Part shown: positions 1-5,474 of the stretch, one piece after another
How the letters are laid out: each line of letters opens with the position of its first letter
Position numbering within the stretch: the first letter of the stretch is position 1
NCBI GenBank assembly: GCA_946534455.1
Contig: CAMNCR010000204.1
Span: 1-14,065, forward strand
Source: an uncultured Clostridia bacterium
Lineage (GTDB): Bacteria > Bacillota > Clostridia > Christensenellales > Aristaeellaceae
Direction of reading: 5' to 3'
Length of the DNA stretch: 14,065 nucleotides
Notes under the pieces: generated by a model
Seen by the model: the letters and a program-made list of their open reading frames with translations, nothing else
Told to the model about the DNA's origin: nothing
Databases searched by the model: none
Program-made: the position numbers and the translations under genes

Positions 1-1
1 G

Positions 2-886
2 TATTATGCGATCGGGGAGGACAGAAGCGCGGATGTGTTCCTGATCTGCCCGACGGTGGACATAAAGGATGAATACAACATGTCCATGACAGATGAGAAA
101 ACCCGGGCTTCCTTCCTGGGTGCGCTGAACATGGAGCGCGGGATCTATGAGGATGCTGCGCGCCTGTACGCGCCGTATTACCGCCAGGCGGCCATGAAGG
201 CCTATGGTCTGGAGGCGGAGGAGCGGGAAAAGTATCTGGCGCTGGCCTATGGGGATGTTTCCGATGCCTTTGCCTGGTATCTGGCGCATGAAAATGAGGG
301 ACGGCCCATCATTCTTGCCGGCTTTTCCCAGGGGGCGGACATGTGCCTGCGCCTGATGGAGGAATATTTCGCGGATGAGGATCTCTACGCGCAGCTGGTT
401 GCGGTCTACGCGATCGGCTGGCCCTGCACCGCGGACGTGACGGAGCGGTCTCCCTGGATTATCCCGGCCACCGGGGCGGAGGATATCGGGGTGGTCATCA
501 GCTTCGACTGCGAAGCGCCGGAGGTCGCGGAAACCTTTATCAATCCGGCCTCGCAGCGGGCCTTTGCCATCAACCCGCTGAACTGGAAAACCGACGGAAC
601 GCCCGCGGAAAAAACGGAAAACCTCGGCGCCTGCTTCACGGACTACAGCGGGGAGATTCAGCGGGAGGTGGCGGAGCTGTGCGGCTGCTACATCGATGAG
701 GCGCGCGGCGCCGTCAAGGTCACGGACATCGATGCGGCGGATTATCCGGCCATCGTGCCGGGCCTTCCGGATGGCGCATATCATGTATACGATTATCAGT
801 TTTTCTTCCGCAATCTGCAGCAGAATGTGACGCTCCGCGTGGAGCGCTATGCCGATCAGGCGGAAGCCGCCCCGGATGCCGCCTGA
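2..886 (+). CDS. DUF3089-family alpha/beta hydrolase, 5'-truncated by window edge
   Basis: The frame is open from base 2 to the TGA at 884-886, so the true start lies upstream of the window. A GTG at 35 is in frame, but the codons before it (YYAIGEDRSADV) read as coding and lead into the family-like FLICPTVD strand, so 35 is not the start. The serine-hydrolase nucleophile elbow AGFSQGAD is clear, with Ser at 326-328. Near the C-terminus GAYHVYDYQFF supplies the likely catalytic His at 782-784, followed by the typical N-x-x-x-R ending. This layout matches the DUF3089 family of lipase-like alpha/beta hydrolases, whose substrate is not established. No membrane segment is seen in the visible part. 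It ends just before a GC-rich hairpin and converges with the leftward gene at 968-1306. Family assignment is fairly sure; substrate unknown. Confidence 0.8.
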   Translation, partial: YYAIGEDRSADVFLICPTVDIKDEYNMSMTDEKTRASFLGALNMERGIYEDAARLYAPYYRQAAMKAYGLEAEEREKYLALAYGDVSDAFAWYLAHENEGRPIILAGFSQGADMCLRLMEEYFADEDLYAQLVAVYAIGWPCTADVTERSPWIIPATGAEDIGVVISFDCEAPEVAETFINPASQRAFAINPLNWKTDGTPAEKTENLGACFTDYSGEIQREVAELCGCYIDEARGAVKVTDIDAADYPAIVPGLPDGAYHVYDYQFFFRNLQQNVTLRVERYADQAEAAPDAA

Positions 887-897
887 CCTCCGGGACT

Positions 898-969
898 GCC
901 GGGCTGTCCTCCGGTCCTTCTCCTCGCCGGGAGAGCATGAGCCGGAGGAGGGCCCGGCCTTCGCTTTTC
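898..969 (+). terminator. GC-rich hairpin after the DUF3089 gene
   Basis: The arms 898-914 (GCCGGGCTGTCCTCCGG) and 942-958 (CCGGAGGAGGGCCCGGC) pair over 17 positions, with one mismatch and one G-U pair. The loop is 27 nt. A broken T-rich tail (TTCGCTTTTC) follows to 969. The position 11 bp after the hydrolase stop and between convergent genes fits an intrinsic terminator for the rightward gene. The T-tract is imperfect and the loop is large, so termination strength is uncertain. It has no T-tract for the leftward direction. Confidence 0.55.
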
Positions 970-1306
970 AGCGGACAATTCTCTGATACAGATAATAATC
1001 CCAGCTTCTGCCTTCAAACAGCATGCTGGCCTGATCGACCAGCTGATAGTTTTCGCTGTCCTTCAGCTCGCGCATGCGGGTGACGACGAAGGCCGTCTTT
1101 CCCTCGCGGATGCAGGCCCGGTGCTCGTCGGTCATCTCGGGCAGGTCATTGTTCAGGGTGCAGAAGAAGCGCTGCTCCGGCAGGGATTCCGCGGCAAAGT
1201 AGAACCCGCCGTCCAGAAAGCCGTGATTCAGCAGGGAACGGTCCTCGCTCTGCCGGATGATTTCCGCGAAGCGGAACTGCGGCAGCTCCTCCTTCGGGAC
1301 GTTCAT
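968..1306 (-). CDS. Short protein resembling the C-terminal soluble domain of a membrane glycosyltransferase; probable gene remnant
   Basis: This is a 112-codon leftward frame ending at TGA 968-970. Its text (ELPQFRFAEII, LLNHGFLDGGFYFAAESLP, FFCTLNNDLPEM, AFVVTRMREL, YYLYQRIV) recalls the extracytoplasmic C-terminal domain of bacterial GT39/ArnT-like multi-pass glycosyltransferases, judged from memory of that pattern. No membrane segments precede it, so it would be only a fragment of such an enzyme. The ATG at 1306 has no SD. The good promoter and SD upstream serve another ATG at 1362, whose 19-codon frame stops in an ATGA overlap with this start. In the domain's own frame the upstream codons stay open back to 1415 and read plausibly (FDEAAYPAKPLCPVSGFLPR) but offer no ATG, GTG or TTG. 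Either translation is coupled, or this is a deletion or frameshift relic. Function unknown. Confidence 0.5.
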   Translation of the reverse strand: MNVPKEELPQFRFAEIIRQSEDRSLLNHGFLDGGFYFAAESLPEQRFFCTLNNDLPEMTDEHRACIREGKTAFVVTRMRELKDSENYQLVDQASMLFEGRSWDYYLYQRIVR

Positions 1307-1362
1307 GCGAGGCAGGAAACCAGAAACCGGACACAGAGGCTTCGCGGGGTATGCTGCTTCAT
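1303..1362 (-). CDS. 19-residue ORF directly behind promoter and SD, overlapping the next start
   Basis: The ATG at 1362 is preceded by an excellent SD, AAGGGCGGTGA (1381-1371), at 8 nt spacing, and by a consensus promoter. It encodes MKQHTPRSLCVRFLVSCLA and stops at TGA 1305-1303, overlapping the ATG of the 112-codon frame as ATGA. The peptide is basic then hydrophobic, like the very start of a first membrane segment or signal peptide. It may be the original N-terminus of a glycosyltransferase gene that lost its middle. It could instead be a leader peptide translationally coupled to the downstream frame. The expression signals are clear; the function is not. Confidence 0.4.
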   Translation of the reverse strand: MKQHTPRSLCVRFLVSCLA

Positions 1363-1389
1363 CAAAACGATCACCGCCCTTCAGGCTGG

Positions 1390-1418
1390 ATTGTATCGGG
1401 CGGGGCGGGGGCTGTCAA
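1390..1418 (-). promoter_or_regulatory. Leftward sigma-A promoter, TTGACA-N17-TACAAT
   Basis: On the minus strand TTGACA (1418-1413) and TACAAT (1395-1390) are separated by exactly 17 bp, close to the vegetative consensus. The SD at 1381 and the ATG at 1362 follow at the right distance for a short leader of about 20 nt. It drives the 19-codon and 112-codon frames at 968-1362. Confidence 0.75.
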
Positions 1419-1537
1419 TGCCTGGCTTCGCCGCCCGGGCAGGAATCGCGGACGGGGCATTTTCCGGGGCTCCGACCGCCGGAACGGTTCCCATGAGTCG
1501 AAAAAAAAAGAATCAGACGTTTCTGTCATCGCTTCCC

Positions 1538-1566
1538 TTGTGCTCTGGCGGATATTCCATTATAAT
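1538..1566 (+). promoter_or_regulatory. Rightward sigma-A promoter, TTGTGC-N17-TATAAT
   Basis: A perfect TATAAT at 1561-1566 lies 17 bp after TTGTGC (1538-1543). The start codon at 1651 would leave a leader of roughly 80 nt. The promoter is divergent from the leftward one at 1390-1418. The bases between them (1419-1537) hold a run of nine A at 1501-1509 and nothing else I can recognise. A second TTGACA at 1607-1612 has no good -10 partner. Confidence 0.65.
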
Positions 1567-1650
1567 CAGGAATTGAAAGAAAACACCTGCTACTGCAGAA
1601 TCCTTTTTGACAAAACCGGGACAAGCACCATAGAAGAGGAGGACGGTTCC

Positions 1651-2349
1651 ATGCGCAGATTGCTGATTTGTATCCTTTGCCTGTCCCTATTGTGTTCCGT
1701 TGCCCAGGCTGCTTCAGTGATGAAGCGGGGCAGCAGGGGAGAAGGAGTCCTGGAGCTGCAGGAATGGCTGATTGAGCTGGGATATCTGGACGGCGAAGCG
1801 GACGGCAAGTTCGGGAAAATGACGGAGGCCGCGGTCAAGGCGTATCAGAAATCGGTGAAGAAGAAACAGACGGGAAAGCTGACGGCCGCTGAGGCGGACG
1901 AGGTGATGTATCTCTGGATGGATATCACGGGTGCGATGGAAGGCGACGGTCTCGGTGAGGATGAGCTGAAGGAAATCTATCCGGACGGGTGCGCCTGGAC
2001 GGAGGCGGAAACCGAGTACTGCTGGCGGCATTTTGAACTGGGACGCCTGTACGCGCTGCTCAGTCTGGATCTGCCGGAGAAGGCAGTGCTCCTTCTGACG
2101 GAGCGGCTGATACCGCAGTATGAGGAAGCGATTCAGGCCCTGTATGACGAATGGGCAGAAACAGATCCTGACGTTGCTGCGGAACAGCAGGAGAACTTCG
2201 AGACTTTTCTGGCGGAGCATGAGGAGCAGATGGTGAATGCTTACGGCGCGGGTTCGGCCACGGTGATGAAGGATCTGGCCACATGGCTGCACTCCACCTG
2301 CGTGGATCTGTGCTTCGATATTCACACGGCGGAGGGAAATTTATTTTGA
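1651..2349 (+). CDS. Secreted peptidoglycan-binding-domain protein, frame interrupted near its C-terminus
   Basis: The start is ATG 1651, behind AGAGGAGGA at about 9 nt. It is also the only start that gives a signal peptide, MRRLLICILCLSLLCSVAQA, with likely cleavage after AQA. Residues ~23-85 form a PG_binding_1 repeat (MKRGSRGEGVLELQEWL, YLDGEADGKFGKMTEAAVKA), the fold used by cell-wall hydrolases and spore or wall proteins to hold peptidoglycan. Residues ~100-232 are acidic and helical and match no domain I know; no hydrolase motif is seen. The frame stops at TGA 2347-2349, but the +1 frame continues for 32 coding-like codons to 2446, just before a strong terminator. The full protein would be 264 residues instead of 232. 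It is transcribed as a single gene, and its partner is unknown. Confidence 0.75.
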   Translation: MRRLLICILCLSLLCSVAQAASVMKRGSRGEGVLELQEWLIELGYLDGEADGKFGKMTEAAVKAYQKSVKKKQTGKLTAAEADEVMYLWMDITGAMEGDGLGEDELKEIYPDGCAWTEAETEYCWRHFELGRLYALLSLDLPEKAVLLLTERLIPQYEEAIQALYDEWAETDPDVAAEQQENFETFLAEHEEQMVNAYGAGSATVMKDLATWLHSTCVDLCFDIHTAEGNLF

Positions 2350-2446
2350 CTATGTGGCAGGCAGCCTGCTGGCCACCTGGTTCAATGGAACCATCTCCTA
2401 TGACGGGGTGGAATTCTCGGTCGTCGGCGGGCAGCTGGTGATCTGA
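2331..2446 (+). other. Candidate +1 frameshift site and out-of-frame C-terminal tail
   Basis: An SD-like GGAGGG (2331-2336) lies 7 nt before TTT TGA C (2344-2350). A P-site Phe-tRNA on UUU could slip +1 onto an identical UUU (2345-2347) and then read GAC. The new frame runs GNLFDYVAGSLLATWFNG and on to TGA 2444-2446, with well-formed codons. This resembles the CUU-UGA-C recoding site of prfB, though the SD spacing there is 3 nt. The simpler alternative is a one-base T insertion in the T4 run, as a mutation or a sequencing error. Confidence 0.55.
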
Positions 2447-2460
2447 TCACAGCAAAATCG

Positions 2461-2505
2461 AAGAGCGGCTCCTTTTCCGGTTCGTCGGAGGGGAGCCGCT
2501 CTTTT
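2461..2505 (+). terminator. Intrinsic terminator of the peptidoglycan-binding gene
   Basis: AAGAGCGGCTCC (2461-2472) pairs perfectly over 12 bp with GGAGCCGCTCTT (2492-2503) around a 19-nt loop, ending in TTTT (2502-2505). It starts 15 bp after the stop at 2446, which supports 2446 as the natural gene end rather than 2349. Confidence 0.85.
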
Positions 2506-2629
2506 CATGCTGGTGGATCATTTGCCTGGGACGAAATGTGAAACGTGATCCCTGCTTCTGCAGACGAAGCTCTGAAGAATTGGACACTGTTCCGCCTTTT
2601 CGCGGCTGAGAGGTGGAAGTGGAACCGGT

Positions 2630-2658
2630 TTGCATTCTGAGGGAAAGTGCATTATAAT
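2630..2658 (+). promoter_or_regulatory. Sigma-A promoter of the two-component operon, TTGCAT-N17-TATAAT
   Basis: TTGCAT (2630-2635) and TATAAT (2653-2658) are separated by 17 bp, about 60 bp before the kinase start. The -10 box sits in CATTATAATCAGGAA (2650-2664), identical over 15 bases to 1558-1572 in the promoter of the peptidoglycan-binding gene. The palindromic GGAACCGGTTTGCA overlaps the -35 box and could be a weak LacI/cre-like operator. Confidence 0.65.
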
Positions 2659-2719
2659 CAGGAAAACGACAACCAGATGAACCAAATAAACAGACAGGCG
2701 CAGGGAAGAGGTGTTGCCC

Positions 2720-4567
2720 GTGGGCGGCAGGATGCGCGCAATGCTGCGGTACTACAAATCCCATATCTGGATTGAGATCATGGCTTCGGTGGTGCTGATT
2801 TCTGCGGTGCTGCTGATGGTGTTCTATTTCTACCTGCGCGATCAGTACTACGGCTATCTGATTTCCGAGACGGAGAAATCGGACGAGGTGGTGCTCTCCG
2901 CGGCGTCCAACAGCCTGAACAATCTGTTTTCCGGACAGCTGCATATCGGCGGGGAAATCGCCGTGAACGACGAGCTGTACAGCGCGGTGGACAGCGCGCG
3001 GGGAAACGGCTATCAGCTGACGAGCGCGGTGCAGCGGCGGCTGAAGAACGAGCTGAGCCGGATTACGCACTATTCGGAGGACATCGCCGCGCTGGCGGTG
3101 GTGACGCGGGACGGCCTGCTGTACGAATACGGACGGTACTGGAACGCGAACGGCCTGCCGGAGCTGTGGACGGGAGACAACCTGGCGGTGCTGGACGAGA
3201 TGTATGAAGGGGTCATGCAGAATCTGAAGTCCCATCAGGCGGGCTATTACAAGGTCATGACGGAGCCGGCCTGGCGCAACGCCCTGCCCCAGATGAACAT
3301 CTTCCACATCGGGTTTCCGCTGGTGGGCACCTATTCCTCGCTGTCCAAGGTGCACGCGGTCATCGTCGTGACCTACAAGATGGAAAACATCGCCAGAACC
3401 AGCGCCCTGATCAGCGACGAGACGCTGGATTATACCTACCGGTATCTGACGGACGACCGGGGGATCATCATCTTCCACGAGGAACCGGCCTGCATCGGCA
3501 CCCCGGAGGCAGAGTATCTGGCCCGGACGAAGGCCGAGGCGGTCACCCGCCCGCTGCAGCATTTCAACTGGAAGGTGCACATCGCCATCGACCGGCAGGC
3601 CATTCTGCGGCGGGTGCAGAGCACGTATCAGAAATCGGCCGGGGTATATATGCTGGTGATTCTGCTGGCCTTCGGGGTGTGGGCGGTGCTGCTGCGGTCC
3701 ATCCTCCGGCCGATCGACACGGTCAAGGAGGCCATGGAGGATATTGAACGGGGCGAGCAGAAGAAGGTCGAGATCCGCGGCGAGCATGAGATCTGGCTGC
3801 TGGCCGCGGAATACAACCGGATGCTGGACGCGCTGCGGGAACAGCATGCCATGGTGCAGAAGGAATACCAGGAAAAGGTGGAAATGAGCGAGCGGAGGAT
3901 TCAGGCGGAACGCACTGCGCTGGAATCCCAGATCAATGCGCATTTCATCTTCAACACCCTCAACGCCATCAACTACAACGTGCTGGAGTCCGGGGACGCC
4001 GAGACGGCCGGCCTGATCAAGCGGCTGTCGAACATCCTGCGCTACACCCTGTCCCAGAAGACGGAGGTGACGCTGGGATCCGAGTTTGACATGGCCCTTC
4101 AGTATCTGTATCTGCAGAAGTACCGGCTGATGGACAAATTCGAATACGAAATCGATTTTCCGGAGGAATACGGCGAATGGCCCTGCTGTAAGCTGTTTCT
4201 GCAGCCGTTTATCGAGAACGCCATCGTGCACGGCTTTGAGAGCATGGACACGGGCGGGCGGATCCGGGTGAGCGGCCGGGAGGAGCAGGGGAGGTTCCGC
4301 ATCACCCTGGAGGACAACGGCCGGGGCATGGACGACGTGGAACGGGCCTATGTGCTGGACAGCCTGCGGGGGGAGGTCAATCTGGATCTGACGGCAGGGA
4401 ACCGCGGGATCGCAATCCGCAATGTTCTGATGCGGGCCCGGATGTTCTTCGGGAAGGCCTTTGAGGCCCGGCTGGAGAGCGAACCGGGGAAGGGAACGAG
4501 ATTCACGTTCCTGCTGCCCATTCCGGGTGAGGACGGGAACGAGGGGGAAAGCGAGGCGAACGGGTGA
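2720..4567 (+). CDS. Sensor histidine kinase, YesM/LytS class (His_kinase-HATPase_c)
   Basis: GTG 2720 is preferred because GAGGTG (2708-2713) lies 6 nt before it; GTG 2711 and ATG 2732 are alternatives. Residues ~18-39 are a first membrane helix. Residues ~42-300 form an extracellular sensor domain, probably Cache-like, and ~307-327 a second helix. A HAMP linker (RPIDTVKEAMEDIERG) and coiled coil follow. The His_kinase motif is ESQINAHFIFNTLNAIN with phospho-acceptor His408. The ATP-binding domain shows QPFIENAIVHGF (N box), LEDNGRGMD (G1), GNRGIAIRNV (G2) and GKGTRFTF. The usual NPHF is NAHF here, a mild variant. Such kinases sense extracellular sugars, peptides or bound solute-binding protein and phosphorylate a YesN-type regulator, which is the next gene (stop and start overlap). 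The ligand is probably the substrate of the downstream ABC transporter (inference). Confidence 0.9.
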   Translation: MGGRMRAMLRYYKSHIWIEIMASVVLISAVLLMVFYFYLRDQYYGYLISETEKSDEVVLSAASNSLNNLFSGQLHIGGEIAVNDELYSAVDSARGNGYQLTSAVQRRLKNELSRITHYSEDIAALAVVTRDGLLYEYGRYWNANGLPELWTGDNLAVLDEMYEGVMQNLKSHQAGYYKVMTEPAWRNALPQMNIFHIGFPLVGTYSSLSKVHAVIVVTYKMENIARTSALISDETLDYTYRYLTDDRGIIIFHEEPACIGTPEAEYLARTKAEAVTRPLQHFNWKVHIAIDRQAILRRVQSTYQKSAGVYMLVILLAFGVWAVLLRSILRPIDTVKEAMEDIERGEQKKVEIRGEHEIWLLAAEYNRMLDALREQHAMVQKEYQEKVEMSERRIQAERTALESQINAHFIFNTLNAINYNVLESGDAETAGLIKRLSNILRYTLSQKTEVTLGSEFDMALQYLYLQKYRLMDKFEYEIDFPEEYGEWPCCKLFLQPFIENAIVHGFESMDTGGRIRVSGREEQGRFRITLEDNGRGMDDVERAYVLDSLRGEVNLDLTAGNRGIAIRNVLMRARMFFGKAFEARLESEPGKGTRFTFLLPIPGEDGNEGESEANG

Positions 4568-5310
4568 TGCGGATGCTGGTGGTGGAGGACGAACAGCGCT
4601 CCCGGGAGGGACTGTGCCGGCTGCTTGCGGCGCTGCCCGGCGAGCATGAGCTGGTGGGGCAGGTCTCCAACGGCGCGGCGGCGCTGGAGCTGATCCTGCA
4701 GAAGAAGCCGGACGTGGTGTTTACGGACATCAAGATGCCGATGATGGACGGGATGACCCTGATCGAGAGCGCGCGGTCCTACAACGTGCAGACGGAGTTT
4801 GTGATCACCAGCGGGTACGCGGACTTTGAATTTGCGCGGCAGGGGATCGCCCTGGAGGTCGCGGACTATCTGATCAAGCCCGTGACCCAGGAGGATGTGC
4901 TCCGGGTGCTGGAGCATGTGGAGCGGCGGCTGAAGGGCGGAAAGCCCCAGGCGCCGGGGAAGCGGCTCAGAAGCCAGTATCCCGAGGCGCATCCCACGAT
5001 CCTCAAATCCCTGGACATTCTGGAAAAGGCCTATGCCAGCCGGCTGAACCAGCGGGATCTGGCGGAGAGGCTCGGCATTTCCCCGGAATATTTCAGCTAT
5101 CTGTTCTCCCGGAACATCGGGATGACGTTTTCGGAGTTTCTCCGGCGGCTGCGGGTGGAAAAGGCGAAGGAGCTGTACGCTTCCGGCGAATGCCCGAGGC
5201 AGGAGGTGCCCTACGCGGTAGGATTTTCAGACGCCAAATACTTCGCCCAGGTTTTCCGCTCCGTGACCGGGGAAAGCCCGGCCGAATATCTGAAGCGGAA
5301 CGATCTGTAG
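4567..5310 (+). CDS. AraC-type response regulator, YesN-like
   Basis: ATG 4567 shares its A with the kinase stop (TGATG), implying translational coupling. GTG 4564 would add one residue. Residues 1-120 are a receiver domain with acidic pocket Glu7-Asp8, phospho-acceptor Asp54 (VVFTDIKMPMMDG), Ser82 (ITSGYADF) and Lys104 (YLIKPV). Residues ~148-245 are an AraC DNA-binding domain with two helix-turn-helix units (LNQRDLAERLGISPEYFSYL and PYAVGFSDAKYFAQVFRSVT). At 247 residues it is short: the long middle region of many YesN proteins is missing. The partner kinase is immediately upstream. A likely target is the promoter right behind it, where direct repeats precede the sugar-binding protein gene. 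It probably activates transport and catabolism genes in response to substrate. Confidence 0.9.
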   Translation: MRMLVVEDEQRSREGLCRLLAALPGEHELVGQVSNGAAALELILQKKPDVVFTDIKMPMMDGMTLIESARSYNVQTEFVITSGYADFEFARQGIALEVADYLIKPVTQEDVLRVLEHVERRLKGGKPQAPGKRLRSQYPEAHPTILKSLDILEKAYASRLNQRDLAERLGISPEYFSYLFSRNIGMTFSEFLRRLRVEKAKELYASGECPRQEVPYAVGFSDAKYFAQVFRSVTGESPAEYLKRNDL

Positions 5311-5311
5311 A

Positions 5312-5336
5312 GGGAGGCATCTTAAGAATGCCTCCC
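5312..5336 (+). repeat. Perfect hairpin just after the regulator stop
   Basis: GGGAGGCAT (5312-5320) and ATGCCTCCC (5328-5336) form a 9-bp perfect stem around CTTAAGA. It begins 2 bp after the stop codon. There is no immediate T-run, so it is a weak terminator at best. Its right arm merges into the first direct repeat (CTCCCG from 5332), and it carries an ATCTTAA core at 5319-5325, so it may be part of the operator. Confidence 0.55.
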
Positions 5337-5382
5337 GGATCTTAAAATCTTTATACAAAAGAGTCTCCCGAATCTTAATTCT
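5332..5382 (+). promoter_or_regulatory. Direct repeats, candidate operator of the AraC-type regulator
   Basis: CTCCCGGATCTTAAAATCT (5332-5350) recurs as CTCCCGAATCTTAATTCT (5365-5382), offset by 33 bp, about three helical turns. A third ATCTTAA core lies at 5319-5325. Tandem same-orientation sites are typical for AraC-family activators. The downstream site ends about 30 bp before the -10 box of the binding-protein promoter, so a bound regulator would touch the -35 region. Function is inferred from position and pattern. Confidence 0.6.
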
Positions 5383-5408
5383 GTCAGTGGCCCGCAGGAA
5401 CACGAAAA

Positions 5409-5417
5409 TGCTACAAT
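5409..5417 (+). promoter_or_regulatory. Extended -10 promoter of the transport operon, lacking a -35 box
   Basis: TGCTACAAT (5409-5417) is an extended -10 element. At the expected -35 position (~5389-5394) the sequence is GGCCCG, unlike TTGACA. A promoter with a good -10 and no -35 usually needs an activator, here presumably the AraC-type regulator on the repeats just upstream. Confidence 0.5.
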
Positions 5418-5474
5418 AGGCGCAGAAAAGGGCAGCGTGCAGTAAGCTGCTCACAAATGAACAAGGAGGGAACC

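Larger units (their letters stand above)
2350..2719 (+). other. Gap between peptidoglycan-binding gene and histidine kinase gene
   Basis: This stretch holds the out-of-frame tail to 2446, the terminator at 2461-2505, a promoter at 2630-2658 and the leader of the kinase gene. From 2506 to 2620 I see no ORF with a ribosome binding site, no RNA gene and no convincing repeat. An 8-bp palindrome AACCGGTT (2623-2630) abuts the -35 box. Confidence 0.6.

Noticed and set aside
1351..1650. N-terminal extension of the peptidoglycan-binding protein to 1351
   Set aside because: It would run through the promoter at 1538-1566 and bury the signal peptide that begins at ATG 1651.
2337..2343. AAATTTA as a -1 slippery heptamer (correct phase A AAT TTA)
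   Set aside because: The -1 frame downstream reads as non-coding (many Trp, Pro and Ser), whereas the +1 frame is clearly coding, so a -1 shift would not give a sensible product.
2447..4231. A 594-codon minus-strand frame opposite the histidine kinase gene
   Set aside because: Same shadow composition, no ribosome binding site seen, and the kinase on the plus strand has all family boxes.
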